A model generated the notes under the pieces. It had not been told where the DNA came from and did no database searches. It saw only the letters and a program-made list of their open reading frames with translations. A program made the translations under genes and the position numbers. This document shows positions 38,998 through 47,564 of a stretch of DNA of 64,000 nucleotides, one piece after another (position 1 is the first letter of the stretch; each line of letters opens with the position of its first letter). This stretch comes from Aeromicrobium sp. IC_218 (GTDB lineage Bacteria; Actinomycetota; Actinomycetes; Propionibacteriales; Nocardioidaceae), in NCBI RefSeq assembly GCF_004336805.1, contig NZ_SJXM01000007.1:93043-157042 (forward strand). Reading direction: 5' to 3'.

Positions 38998-40377
38998 TCA
39001 CGAGTCGAACCCTAGGCCGAGCCGGTCGAGCAGGCGGAGCCACAGGTTGCGCCGGCCGGTGCGGTCCTCGCGGCCCATCGCCCAGCTGGTGAGCGTGATG
39101 CCGATCCAGGCCAAGGGCTCGGGCGGGAAGGGCAGCGGACGCCGCCGCACCATCTCCAGCTCCGTCCGCTCGGTCCGGCGGCCGTCGAGCAGGTCCAGCA
39201 CGACGTCCGCCGCGAACCGCGACGCGCCGACGCCGAGGCCGGTGAAGCCCGTGGCGTACGCGGTGCGTCCGCGGTGGGCGGTGCCGAAGAACGCGCAGAA
39301 CCGGGTGGAGGTGTCGATGACGCCGGACCAGCGGTGCGTGAACCGCACGCCGCCCAGCTGCGGGAAGGTCTCGGCGAAGTGCCGGGCGAGCGTCTCGAAC
39401 GTCGCGGTGCGGTCCTCGTGACCGGCGTCGATCGAGCGACCGAAGTGGTAGATCGCGTCGTAGCCGCCGAACAGGATCCGCCGGTCCGGGGTGATCCGGT
39501 AGTAGTGGAAGTGGTTGCCGGAGTCGGCGATGCCGAAGGCCGGGTCCCAGCCGATCGCCTCCAGCTGGGCGTCCGTGAGCGGCTCGGTGGCCAGCACGTA
39601 GTCGTAGACCGGCACCGTGCCCAGGCGGGTGCGGCGCAGGGGCCCGCGGAACGCGTTCGTCGCCACCACGACCCGGGCCGCGCGCACCGTGCCGGACGCG
39701 GTCGTCGCCTCGACCGCGCCACCGCGACGTGCCAGCCGGTCGATAGTGGTCTGCTCGACGATCGTGCCGCCGAGGCTCTCGACCGCGGCGGCCAGGCCCC
39801 AGGCGAGCCGGGCGGGATCGACCAGCGCGCACTCCTCGGGACCGTCGAGCCGTCCGGCCAGGTAGGTCGGCGAGTCGGCCAAGGCCCGCACGGCTTCGGC
39901 GTCCAGGAAGCCCGGCTCGTCCGGCTCCAGCCACGCGACCTCGTGCGGACGGGTCGCGACCGAGAGCTGTCCGCCGCGGACGAAGCCGCACTCGATGCCG
40001 TACCGCTCGACCGTCCGCTCGATCTCGTCGAGGTTGCGCACGCCCATCGCGTGCAGGGCGTCGTACTCGCCGGGCCAGCGCGTGCGCCCGTTCGCCTCGC
40101 CGTGGGTGATCGAGGCCTCGCAGAACCCGCCGTTGCGCCCGGTGGCGTGCTCGGCGACCCGGTCGCGCTCGACGAGCAGCACCCGGCGTCCGGGCTCGCG
40201 CTCGAGCGCGCGCAGGGCCGTCCACAGGCCGGTGAACCCGCCGCCGACGACCAGCAGGTCGACCGACACGTCCGCGGCCAGCGCCGGCCGTGGGTCGGGC
40301 CGGTCGGCGGTGTCGAGCCACAACGGACGCAGCACCGTCCCGGCGAGCGCGTCGGACCGGCCGGACGTCACGGTCAC
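38998..40377 (-). CDS. FAD-dependent oxidoreductase, DadA/PuuB-like
   Basis: 459 residues from GTG at 40377 (overlapping the aminotransferase stop; a second GTG 6 nt on is possible). DAO-family FAD loop VDLLVVGGGFTGLWTALRALEREPGRRVLLVERDRVAEHATGRNGGFCEAS, where the GRNGG motif is that of gamma-glutamylputrescine oxidase PuuB and related enzymes. Further blocks: FVRGGQLSVATRPHEVAWLE, ARVVVATNAFRG, FGGYDAIYHFG and FTGLGVGASRFAADVVLDLL at the FAD-binding C-terminus. Together with the aminotransferase and two aldehyde dehydrogenases it points to amine degradation; the exact amine (gamma-glutamylputrescine, sarcosine-like or other) is unclear. Confidence 0.85.
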   Translation of the reverse strand: MTVTSGRSDALAGTVLRPLWLDTADRPDPRPALAADVSVDLLVVGGGFTGLWTALRALEREPGRRVLLVERDRVAEHATGRNGGFCEASITHGEANGRTRWPGEYDALHAMGVRNLDEIERTVERYGIECGFVRGGQLSVATRPHEVAWLEPDEPGFLDAEAVRALADSPTYLAGRLDGPEECALVDPARLAWGLAAAVESLGGTIVEQTTIDRLARRGGAVEATTASGTVRAARVVVATNAFRGPLRRTRLGTVPVYDYVLATEPLTDAQLEAIGWDPAFGIADSGNHFHYYRITPDRRILFGGYDAIYHFGRSIDAGHEDRTATFETLARHFAETFPQLGGVRFTHRWSGVIDTSTRFCAFFGTAHRGRTAYATGFTGLGVGASRFAADVVLDLLDGRRTERTELEMVRRRPLPFPPEPLAWIGITLTSWAMGREDRTGRRNLWLRLLDRLGLGFDS

Positions 40378-41708
40378 GCCGACGCCTCGGCCAGGGCCTC
40401 GCCGAGGCTGGCGATCGCCTCGCGCACCTGCTCGGCGGTCGTGGTCAGCGGCGGCACGAGGTGGATGCGGTTGGCGTTCGCCATGGGCAGCAGGCCGCGG
40501 CGCTTGCAGGCGGCCACCACCGCACCGACCCGGGCGGCGTCGAGCGGCTCGCGGGTCTGCGGGTCGGCGACCAGCTCGACGGCCCAGAACGCGCCGGTGC
40601 CGCGGGCCTCGCCGACCCAGGCGTGCTCGTCGGCGAGCGCGGCCAGGCCGGGCGCGAACACCTCGGCGCCCAGGGCGGCCGCGTGCTCGACGACGCGCTC
40701 GTCCTCCATCGTCCGGATCGTCGCGACGGCGGCCGCCGCGGCCAGCGGGTGCCCGGAGTAGGTGAGCCCGCCGGGGTAGACCCGCTCGTCGAAGGTCGCC
40801 GCGATCGCCGGGCTGATGGCCACGCCGCCCATCGGGACGTAGCCGGAGTTCACGCCCTTGGCGAAGGTGAGCAGGTCCGGGACGACGTCGTCGCGGTCGA
40901 TGGCGAACCAGCGGCCGGCGCGGCCGAACCCGGCCATCACCTCGTCGGCGATCATGACGATGCCGAACCGGTCGCACAGCTCGCGCACCCCGGCCAGGTA
41001 GCCGGCCGGCGGCAGCATGATGCCCGCGGTGCCGGGGATCGACTCCAGCACGATGGCCCCGATCGTGGTCGGACCCTCCAGGACGATCGTCTGCTCGAGG
41101 TGCTCCAGCGCCCGCTCGCACTCCTCCGCCTCGGTCTGCGCGTGGAAGGCGCTGCGGTACAGGTACGGGCCGAAGAAGTGCACCGTGCCGGTCGAGGCGT
41201 GGTCGTTGTCGTGCCGGCGCCAGTCGCCGGTCACGTTGACCGCCAGCTGGGTGCCGCCGTGGTACGAGCGGTACGTCGAGAGCACCTTGTGGCGTCCGGT
41301 GTGCAGCCGGGCCATGCGGATGGCGTGCTCGTTGGCGTCCGCGCCGCCGTTGGTGAAGAACACCTTGTCCAGGTCGCCGGGCGTGTGCGAGGCGATGAGC
41401 CGCGCGGCCTCCGAACGCGCGGCGTTCGCGAACGCCGGCGCCACCGTGCACAGGTGCGCGGCCTGCTCCTGGATCGCCGCGACGACGCGCGGGTGCTGGT
41501 GGCCGAGGTTGGTGAACACCAGCTGGGACGTGAAGTCCAGGTAGCGGTCGCCCGCGCCGTCCCAGACGTGCGAGCCCTCGGCCTTGGTGACCACCATCGG
41601 CGTCAGGGCGCCCTGGGCGGACCAGGAGTGGAAGACGTGCGCGCGGTCCAGCTCGTACGTGCGCTCGGGCGTGAGGTCGACCAGCTCGGTCGTCGTCGGC
41701 TCAGACAT
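40374..41708 (-). CDS. Class III (omega-amino acid) aminotransferase
   Basis: 444 residues. PLP fold-type I enzyme. Motifs: YLDFTSQLVFTNLGHQHPRVVAAIQEQ, VFFTNGGADANEHAIRMARLHTGRHKVLSTYRSYHGGT (coenzyme phosphate loop and aromatic stacking), VMIADEVMAGFGRAGRWFA (the Asp that binds the pyridine N) and LLTFAKGVNSGYVPMGGVAIS (Schiff-base Lys in AKG). The family transfers amino groups from GABA, putrescine, beta-alanine or similar omega-amines, giving a semialdehyde. The adjoining methylmalonate-semialdehyde dehydrogenase suggests beta-alanine or beta-aminoisobutyrate, while the aminobutanal dehydrogenase suggests GABA. The gene overlaps both neighbours. Confidence 0.9.
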   Translation of the reverse strand: MSEPTTTELVDLTPERTYELDRAHVFHSWSAQGALTPMVVTKAEGSHVWDGAGDRYLDFTSQLVFTNLGHQHPRVVAAIQEQAAHLCTVAPAFANAARSEAARLIASHTPGDLDKVFFTNGGADANEHAIRMARLHTGRHKVLSTYRSYHGGTQLAVNVTGDWRRHDNDHASTGTVHFFGPYLYRSAFHAQTEAEECERALEHLEQTIVLEGPTTIGAIVLESIPGTAGIMLPPAGYLAGVRELCDRFGIVMIADEVMAGFGRAGRWFAIDRDDVVPDLLTFAKGVNSGYVPMGGVAISPAIAATFDERVYPGGLTYSGHPLAAAAAVATIRTMEDERVVEHAAALGAEVFAPGLAALADEHAWVGEARGTGAFWAVELVADPQTREPLDAARVGAVVAACKRRGLLPMANANRIHLVPPLTTTAEQVREAIASLGEALAEASA

Positions 41709-43221
41709 TGCGCGGGAACCCCAGCTCGAGGCCGCCGGTGGGCCGGTTGGCCGGGTCGATCCAGCGGCTGGTGACGACCTTGCCGCGGGTGAAGAAGTGG
41801 ACGCCCTCGACGCCGTGCGCGTGGGTGTCGCCGAACAGCGACTTCTTCCAGCCGCCGAAGGAGTAGTAGGCGACCGGCACCGGGACCGGCACGTTGACGC
41901 CGATCATGCCGACGGTCACGTCCGACTCGAACCGGCGGGCCGCTCCCCCGTCGTTGGTGAAGATCGCGGTGCCGTTGCCGTAGGGGTTGGCGTTGATGAG
42001 CGCGACGGCCTCGTCGTAGGTGTCGACGCGGACGACCGACAGCACGGGGCCGAAGATCTCCTCGGTGTAGACGTCCATCTCGGGCGTGACGTGGTCGAAC
42101 AGGGTGGGGCCGAGGTAGAAGCCGCCCTCGGCGCCCCGGGCGGCGACGTCGCGTCCGTCGACGACGACCTTGGCGCCGGCCTGCTCGCCGGAGTCGATGA
42201 ACGAGGCGACCTTGTCGCGGTGGGCCTGGGTGACGAGCGGACCCATGTCGGCCTCGCGCTCGGCGCCGGCCTCGGCGCTGCCGTCGCCGACCAGGATCGT
42301 CCGCGTGCGGTCGGCGATGCGGGCGACGAGCTCGTCGGCCACCTCGCCGACGGCCACCAGGACGCTGACCGCCATGCAGCGCTCGCCGGCGCTGCCGTAG
42401 CCGGCGTTGACCGCCGCGTCGGCGGCGACGTCCAGGTCGGCGTCGGGCAGCACCACCATGTGGTTCTTGGCGCCGCCGAGGGCCTGGACGCGCTTGCCGT
42501 GGCGCGACGCGGTCTCGTAGACGTACTCGGCGATCGGGGTGGAGCCCACGAAGCTGACCGCCTGGACGACCGGGCTCTCCAGCAGCGCGTCGACGGCGAC
42601 CTTGTCGCCCTGCAGCACGGTGAAGACGCCGTCGGGCAGGCCGGCCTCCTTCCACAGCGCGGCCAGCCACAGCGACGCGGACGGGTCCTTCTCGCTCGGC
42701 TTCAGCACGACGGCGTTGCCGGCCGCGATGGCGACCGGGAAGAACCACATGGGCACCATCGCCGGGAAGTTGAACGGGCTGATGATGCCGACGACGCCGA
42801 GCGGCTCGCGGCGCGAGTGCACGTCGATGCCGGTCGAGACCTGCGGCGACTGCCCGCCCTTGAGCAGGTGCGAGATGCCGCACGCGAACTCCACGACCTC
42901 CTGGCCGCGGGCGATCTCGCCCAGCGCGTCGGAGTGGACCTTGCCGTGCTCGGCGGTGATGAGCGCCGCGAGCTCCTCCTTGCGGGCGTTCAGCAGCTCG
43001 CGGAAGGCGAAGACGACCTGGGTGCGCCGGGCCAGCGACGTCCGGCCCCACTCCGCGGCGGCGGCGTCCGCGGTGGCGATGACGTGCGCGGCGTCCTCGG
43101 CCGACGCGAGCGCGACGCGTCCGGTCACCTCGCCGGTCGCCGGGTTGGTCACGTCGGCGTAGCGGTCGCTCGTGCCGGCGAACGGCTCGCCCGCGGCCCA
43201 GTGCGCGATGGTGGTCGTCAT
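41701..43221 (-). CDS. mmsA: CoA-acylating methylmalonate-semialdehyde dehydrogenase
   Basis: 506 residues from ATG at 43221. It oxidises malonate or methylmalonate semialdehyde to acetyl-CoA or propionyl-CoA with CoA and NAD. ALDH motifs: GIISPFNFPAMVPMWFFPVAIAAGNAVVLKPSEKDP, VGSTPIAEYVYETASRHGKRVQALGGAKNHMVVLPDADLD and the nucleophile Cys in GSAGERCMAVSVLVAVG. In ALGGAKNH the usual general-base Glu is replaced by Asn, exactly as in CoA-dependent MmsA enzymes. It heads the catabolic operon and is divergent from the PucR regulator, and its stop overlaps the aminotransferase start by 8 bp. Confidence 0.93.
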   Translation of the reverse strand: MTTTIAHWAAGEPFAGTSDRYADVTNPATGEVTGRVALASAEDAAHVIATADAAAAEWGRTSLARRTQVVFAFRELLNARKEELAALITAEHGKVHSDALGEIARGQEVVEFACGISHLLKGGQSPQVSTGIDVHSRREPLGVVGIISPFNFPAMVPMWFFPVAIAAGNAVVLKPSEKDPSASLWLAALWKEAGLPDGVFTVLQGDKVAVDALLESPVVQAVSFVGSTPIAEYVYETASRHGKRVQALGGAKNHMVVLPDADLDVAADAAVNAGYGSAGERCMAVSVLVAVGEVADELVARIADRTRTILVGDGSAEAGAEREADMGPLVTQAHRDKVASFIDSGEQAGAKVVVDGRDVAARGAEGGFYLGPTLFDHVTPEMDVYTEEIFGPVLSVVRVDTYDEAVALINANPYGNGTAIFTNDGGAARRFESDVTVGMIGVNVPVPVPVAYYSFGGWKKSLFGDTHAHGVEGVHFFTRGKVVTSRWIDPANRPTGGLELGFPRNV

Positions 43222-43336
43222 GAGGGTCCTCCCTGTCGGTCTGGGACGATCCTCCCGGAAAGCCGCTCGCCGCGGTGCCGACGTTCCGTAGGATCTCGTG
43301 CGCGCGACCGACGCGGTGTCGGACGGAGGAGGTCGG

Positions 43337-44926
43337 ATGCTCACGCTCAGCGACGTGCTGGCCATGTCGGCGGTGCGCAGCGCCGACCCGGCGGTGCTGG
43401 CCGCCGGCCACCTGGTCGACCGTCCGGTGCGCTGGGTGCACACCACCGAGCTGGCCGACATCGCCCCGCTGCTGCGCGGCGGCGACCTGGTGCTGACCAC
43501 CGGTATCGCCCTGCCCGACCACGACGAGGCGCTGCGCGGGTTCGTCCGCAGCCTGGTCGACTCCGACGCCGTCGGCCTCATGGTCGAGCTCGGACGTCGC
43601 TGGTCGAGCCTGCCGCCGGCGCTGGTCGGAGCGTGCGACGAGCTCGGCCTGCCGCTCGTCGCGCTGCGCCGCGAGGTGCGCTTCGCCGCGATCACCCAGG
43701 CCGTCGGCGAGCGCCTGGTCGACGAGCAGCTCGAGGAGCTGCGCGAGTCCCAGCGCGTCCACGAGACCTTCACCGAGCTGAGCATCGCCGAGGCCGGCCC
43801 GGACGAGATCCTGGCCGCGGTCGAGCGGCTGGCCGGCGCGCCGGTCGTCCTGGAGAGCGCCCAGCACCGGGTCGTCGACTACCGGCCCGGCCCCGGCGCC
43901 TCGACCCACTTCCTGGACGACTGGGAACGCCGCTCGCGCACCGTGCGCAGCGACGAGCGGACGTTCTGGGACCCCAGCAACGGCTGGCTGGTCACCGGGC
44001 TGGGTCGCCGCGAGCGCGAGTGGGGCCGGCTGGTCATCGGGGCCACCGCCGAGCCCGCCGCCCGGCTGGTGACCGTCGCCGAGCGCGGCGCCGCCGCCCT
44101 GGCCATGCACCGCCTGCACGACCGCACCCGCGACAGCCGTGTGCGCCGGGCCCACCACGAGCTCGTCCTCGGGATGCTCGCCGGACCGCCCGACGCCGAG
44201 CTCGTCCGCCGGGCCGAGCTGGCCGGGCTGCCCGCCCGGCCGGGACACGTCGTGGGCCTCGCGCTGCGCCCGGCCGGGGACGAGCCGCTCAGCGGCCAGT
44301 CCGCGGCGCTCGACACGCTGGTCATGGCCTGCACGCGCGGCGTCCAGGCGATCGGCCTCCACGCGCTGGTCGCCGCGTTCGAGAGCGACGTGCGGCTGCT
44401 GGTGACGGTGCCGGCCCGGCAGGACCCCGAGCGGGCCGTCGACCGGCTGGTCGAGCACGTCCGCACCCGGGTGGCCCTGGTCGCCGCGGCCGGCACGCGC
44501 GTGCCGGACCTGCGGTCGGCCGACCGCACGCTGCGCGAGGCGATGCAGGTGATGGCGGCCGTCGCCGGCCGGCCCGGACGCGACCGTGGCGTGAACCGGC
44601 TGCACGACGTCCACCTGCGCGGCCTGCTCGTGCTGCTCCACGACGACGACCGCCTGCGCGCCTTCGCCGAGCGCGAGCTCGCCCCGGTCGAGCGGGCCGA
44701 CGCCCGCGACGGCACCGACCTGATGGGCGTCCTGCGTGCGGTGCTCGAGCACTGGGGCAGCAAGGCGGCGGCCGCCGCGGCGCTGGGCGTCTCGCGTCCG
44801 GTGCTCTACGACCGCCTGGCCAAGCTCGAGCGCGTCCTGGACGCGTCCCTCACCGAGGCCGAGGTGCGCACCTCCCTGCACGCCGCGCTGCTGGCCACCG
44901 ACCTGCAGCGCTCCCCCACGCGCTGA
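43337..44926 (+). CDS. PucR-family transcriptional regulator
   Basis: 529 residues from the ATG at 43337 with GGAGGAGG upstream. The N-terminal PucR domain (MLTLSDVLAMSAVRSADPAVLAAGHLVDRPVRWVHTTELADIAPLLRGGDLVLTTGIALPD) leads into a GGDEF-like middle region and the C-terminal HTH_30 that ends VLEHWGSKAAAAAALGVSRPVLYDRLAKLERVL. PucR proteins commonly control purine, polyamine or amino-acid catabolism and sit divergent from their operon, as here with mmsA. A -10 TAGGAT lies at 43290-43295. The stop codon is inside a large palindrome. Confidence 0.93.
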   Translation: MLTLSDVLAMSAVRSADPAVLAAGHLVDRPVRWVHTTELADIAPLLRGGDLVLTTGIALPDHDEALRGFVRSLVDSDAVGLMVELGRRWSSLPPALVGACDELGLPLVALRREVRFAAITQAVGERLVDEQLEELRESQRVHETFTELSIAEAGPDEILAAVERLAGAPVVLESAQHRVVDYRPGPGASTHFLDDWERRSRTVRSDERTFWDPSNGWLVTGLGRREREWGRLVIGATAEPAARLVTVAERGAAALAMHRLHDRTRDSRVRRAHHELVLGMLAGPPDAELVRRAELAGLPARPGHVVGLALRPAGDEPLSGQSAALDTLVMACTRGVQAIGLHALVAAFESDVRLLVTVPARQDPERAVDRLVEHVRTRVALVAAAGTRVPDLRSADRTLREAMQVMAAVAGRPGRDRGVNRLHDVHLRGLLVLLHDDDRLRAFAERELAPVERADARDGTDLMGVLRAVLEHWGSKAAAAAALGVSRPVLYDRLAKLERVLDASLTEAEVRTSLHAALLATDLQRSPTR

Positions 44927-44980
44927 GTGTGACGTTTCGGGGGTGAGAACGACCGTTCCACCCCCGAAACGTCACACTCA
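44924..44980. terminator. 22-bp palindromic terminator between convergent genes
   Basis: Perfect 22-nt inverted repeat: arm 44924-44945 begins with the TGA stop of the PucR gene and reads TGAGTGTGACGTTTCGG..., complement at 44959-44980. Inside the 13-nt loop GAAC/GTTC pair further. No U-tract; it serves both strands. Confidence 0.75.
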
Positions 44981-44995
44981 GCGAGGACGGGACGG

Positions 44996-46033
44996 TCAGG
45001 AGCCGGCGAGCATGTCGCGCACCATCGGCGCGACCTTGGTGCCGTAGAGCTCGATGCCGTGCATGAGCTGCGGGTGCGGCACGGCGCCGTTGGAGTACTT
45101 CAGGTCGAAGCGGTCCGCGCCCAGCGCCTGCACCGTGCGGACGATCTTGCGCGCCACCGTCTCGGGCGAGCCGACGTACAGCGAGCCGTGCGGGCTGGCC
45201 TCCTGCTCGAACTGCAGGCGGGTCGGGGCGGGCCAGCCGCGCTGCGCACCGATGCGGGCGCGCTGGGCCTGGAAGTGCTCGTACAGCTCCTCGCGCGCCT
45301 GCTCGTCGGTGTCGGCGACGTAGCCGGGCGAGTGCACGGCGAGCGGCTTGGCCGGCTGGTCCATCTTCTGCAGCGCGTCGTGGAACAGGTCGACGTACGG
45401 CCGGAAGCGCACGGGGTCGCCGCCGATGATGGCCAGGAACAGGCCGAACCCGTAGCGAGCGGTGCGCACGACCGACTCGGGGCTGCCGCCCACGCCGATC
45501 CACGTGGTCAGCCCGTTCGCGGTGGGCGGGAAGACCGACTGGTCGGTCAGCGGCGGGCGCGTGGTGCCCGACCAGGTGATCGGCTGCTCCTTCACGGCCT
45601 CGGCGAACAGCGAGAGCTTGTCCTCGAACAGCTCCTCGTAGCGGTCCAGGTCGAAGCCGAACAGCGGGAAGGACTCGGTGAACGAGCCGCGCCCGAGCAC
45701 GACCTCGGCGCGTCCGTCCGACAGCGCGTCGACGGTCGCGAACCGCTCGTAGACGCGGATGGGGTCGTCCGAGCTCAGCACCGTGACCGCCGAGCCGAGC
45801 CGGATGCGCTCGGTGCGTGCGGCGATCGCGGCCAGCACGGTCTCGGGCGAGGAGATCGCGAAGTCCTCGCGGTGGTGCTCGCCCAGGCCGATGAAGTCGA
45901 GCCCCACCTGGTCGGCGAGCACGGCCTCCTCGACGACGTCGCGGACGACCTGCGCCGGGTGCACGGGACGTCCGTCGAGGTCGACGGTGACGTCGCCGAA
46001 GGTGTCCAGACCGAGCTCGAGCTGCGCTGCCAT
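44996..46033 (-). CDS. LLM-class flavin-dependent oxidoreductase
   Basis: 345 residues from the ATG at 46033 with GAGGAC upstream; the frame stays open further upstream but the family starts at QLELGLDTFGDVTVD. Bacterial-luciferase fold: QVGLDFIGLGEHHREDFAISSPETVLAAIAARTERIRLGSAVTVLSSDDPIRVYERFATVDALSDGRAEVVLGRGSFTESFPLFG is the conserved first half, and GVGGSPESVVRTARYGFGLFLAIIGGDPVRF the barrel second half. The group uses reduced FMN or F420 to oxidise diverse substrates. A region of AGTTGAAAGTTG repeats at 46052-46063 before the gene may be an operator. Confidence 0.92.
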   Translation of the reverse strand: MAAQLELGLDTFGDVTVDLDGRPVHPAQVVRDVVEEAVLADQVGLDFIGLGEHHREDFAISSPETVLAAIAARTERIRLGSAVTVLSSDDPIRVYERFATVDALSDGRAEVVLGRGSFTESFPLFGFDLDRYEELFEDKLSLFAEAVKEQPITWSGTTRPPLTDQSVFPPTANGLTTWIGVGGSPESVVRTARYGFGLFLAIIGGDPVRFRPYVDLFHDALQKMDQPAKPLAVHSPGYVADTDEQAREELYEHFQAQRARIGAQRGWPAPTRLQFEQEASPHGSLYVGSPETVARKIVRTVQALGADRFDLKYSNGAVPHPQLMHGIELYGTKVAPMVRDMLAGS

Positions 46034-46133
46034 GACCGCGTCCTCTACTAGTTGAAAGTTGTACGACCTAGCGTAGCGCGCCGTCTCCCGCGGCACCAGA
46101 CCGCGCCGACGAGCGGGTCCCGCGCAGCGGCCC

Positions 46134-46139
46134 TACGGT
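46134..46139 (+). promoter_or_regulatory. -10 element of the topoisomerase gene
   Basis: TACGGT ends 9 nt before the ATG at 46149; no ribosome-binding site is seen, so a leaderless or near-leaderless transcript is likely. Confidence 0.45.
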
Positions 46140-46148
46140 GATCGCACC

Positions 46149-47156
46149 ATGGTGAGGCTGCGACGAGTGACGTGCCAAGGACCCGGCTGGCACCGCGTGA
46201 AGCAGGGCCGCGGCTTCCGCTACCTGGACCAGGACGGCGGCCCGCTCGAGCCCGAGGACGTGGTGCGCTGCAAGAACCTGGTCATCCCGCCGGCCTGGAA
46301 GGACGTCTGGATCTGCCCGCACCCCAACGGCCACCTCCAGGCCGTGGGCACCGACGACGCCGGACGCCGCCAGTACCTGTACCACCCGGACTGGCGCACC
46401 AAGCGCGACCTGCAGAAGTTCGAGCGCATCGAGCTGTTCGCCGCAACGCTGGTCAGGCGCCGCGCGGCCACGCGCCGCGACCTGACCGCCGCCCCCGGCG
46501 AGGAGCTCGGCCGCACCCAGGTCGTCGCGGCCGCGTTCGCGCTGCTCGACCTGGGCATCTTCCGCATCGGGTCCGAGCGCTACACCGAGGAGAACGGCTC
46601 CTACGGGCTCACCACCATCGAGCGCGACCACGTCACCCCGCACGGGAGCACGGCGCTGGACTTCCACTACGTGGGCAAGTCCGGCCAGGACGTCGAGGTC
46701 ACGGTGCGCGACAAGCGGGTCGTCGCGGTGCTGCGCGACCTGGTCGACCGCGACGACGACGACCCGCGCCTGCTGGTCTTCCGCGAGGACGACGCGTGGC
46801 ACCACGTGGACGCGTCCGACGTGAACGCCTACGTCAAGGCGAAGCTCGGCGACGACCACACGGCCAAGGACTTCCGCACCTGGCGGGGCACGGTCATCGC
46901 GGCGCTCGCGCTGGCCGGCAGCCCGGCGAGCACCAAGACGGCCCGCAAGCGGGCGATCACCGCGGCGATGCGCGAGGTCTCCGACCACCTGGGCAACACG
47001 CCGGCCGTCGCCCGCTCGTCGTACGTCGACCCGCGCGTGGTCGACCTGTTCGAGGACGGCCAGACCGTCTCGCCCGACCACCGCCGGGTCTCCCCCGGCG
47101 GCGCGGTCGGCCGGGCGCTCGAGCGCGACGTGCTGGCCCTGCTGCAGAAGGCCTGA
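46149..47156 (+). CDS. DNA topoisomerase IB (poxvirus/bacterial type)
   Basis: 335 residues. Relaxes supercoils by nicking one strand via a 3'-phosphotyrosine. N-terminal domain GRGFRYLDQDGGPLEPEDVVRCKNLVIPPAWKDVWICPHPNGHLQAVGTDDAGRRQYLYHPDWR with the conserved PPAW and YxYHPxW, then the catalytic core: RIGSERYTEENGSYGLTT, LDFHYVGKSG, FRTWRGTVIAALAL (catalytic Arg in TWRGT), and the active-site Tyr in ARSSYVDPRVVDLFEDGQTV (near residue 290). Sporadic in actinobacteria; it may help DNA maintenance beside the main gyrase and Topo IA. Confidence 0.95.
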   Translation: MVRLRRVTCQGPGWHRVKQGRGFRYLDQDGGPLEPEDVVRCKNLVIPPAWKDVWICPHPNGHLQAVGTDDAGRRQYLYHPDWRTKRDLQKFERIELFAATLVRRRAATRRDLTAAPGEELGRTQVVAAAFALLDLGIFRIGSERYTEENGSYGLTTIERDHVTPHGSTALDFHYVGKSGQDVEVTVRDKRVVAVLRDLVDRDDDDPRLLVFREDDAWHHVDASDVNAYVKAKLGDDHTAKDFRTWRGTVIAALALAGSPASTKTARKRAITAAMREVSDHLGNTPAVARSSYVDPRVVDLFEDGQTVSPDHRRVSPGGAVGRALERDVLALLQKA

Positions 47157-47186
47157 GGCGCTCCGGGAGCCGGCGTCGCGGTTCCC

Positions 47187-47192
47187 TACGAT
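47187..47192 (+). promoter_or_regulatory. -10 element of the 121-aa membrane protein gene
   Basis: TACGAT ends 6 nt before the ATG at 47199, the spacing of a leaderless promoter; no ribosome-binding site lies between. Confidence 0.5.
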
Positions 47193-47198
47193 GACGCC

Positions 47199-47564
47199 AT
47201 GGAGACCCTCTACGAGCTGATCGTCGTCCTGCACCTCGTCTCGTGGGCCATCGTCATCGGCGGCTGGCTCACCCACATGCGCACGCGCGTGGTGGTGCCC
47301 GGCATGTTCCACGGCGCCGCGTCGGCGCTGCTGACCGGCATCGTCCTGCTCGGCCTGTGGGAGAGCACGGACGCCCGTCCGTACGACGGCGACCCGAACC
47401 ACGTGAAGCTCGGGGTCAAGCTCGTCATCGCGCTCGTGGTCACCGTGCTGGCGTTCGTCGGCCAGAAGCAGGCCAAGCAGGCCGGCGCGCAGCCGTCAGC
47501 GGGCCTCTTCCATGCCGTCGGTGCCCTCGCGCTCGTCAACGTCTTCATCGCCGTCCTGTGGTGA
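47199..47564 (+). CDS. Small four-helix membrane protein, unknown function
   Basis: 121 residues with four hydrophobic helices: ELIVVLHLVSWAIVIGGWL, GAASALLTGIVLLGLW, KLGVKLVIALVVTVLAFVG and GLFHAVGALALVNVFIAVLW. The pattern resembles DUF2214/SirB2-like small integral proteins common in actinobacteria, but I cannot name the family with confidence. Basic residues after helix three (GQKQAKQAG) suggest cytoplasmic orientation there. The mRNA looks leaderless, and the last 69 bp overlap the end of a convergent gene. Confidence 0.78.
   Translation: METLYELIVVLHLVSWAIVIGGWLTHMRTRVVVPGMFHGAASALLTGIVLLGLWESTDARPYDGDPNHVKLGVKLVIALVVTVLAFVGQKQAKQAGAQPSAGLFHAVGALALVNVFIAVLW

Noticed and set aside
41584..44946. 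A 1120-codon plus-strand frame over mmsA and PucR
   Set aside because: Its first half is antisense to mmsA and its second half is an out-of-frame reading of PucR; translation is Arg/Pro/Ala repeats. A similar minus-strand frame of 1092 codons (41603-44881) is rejected for the same reason.
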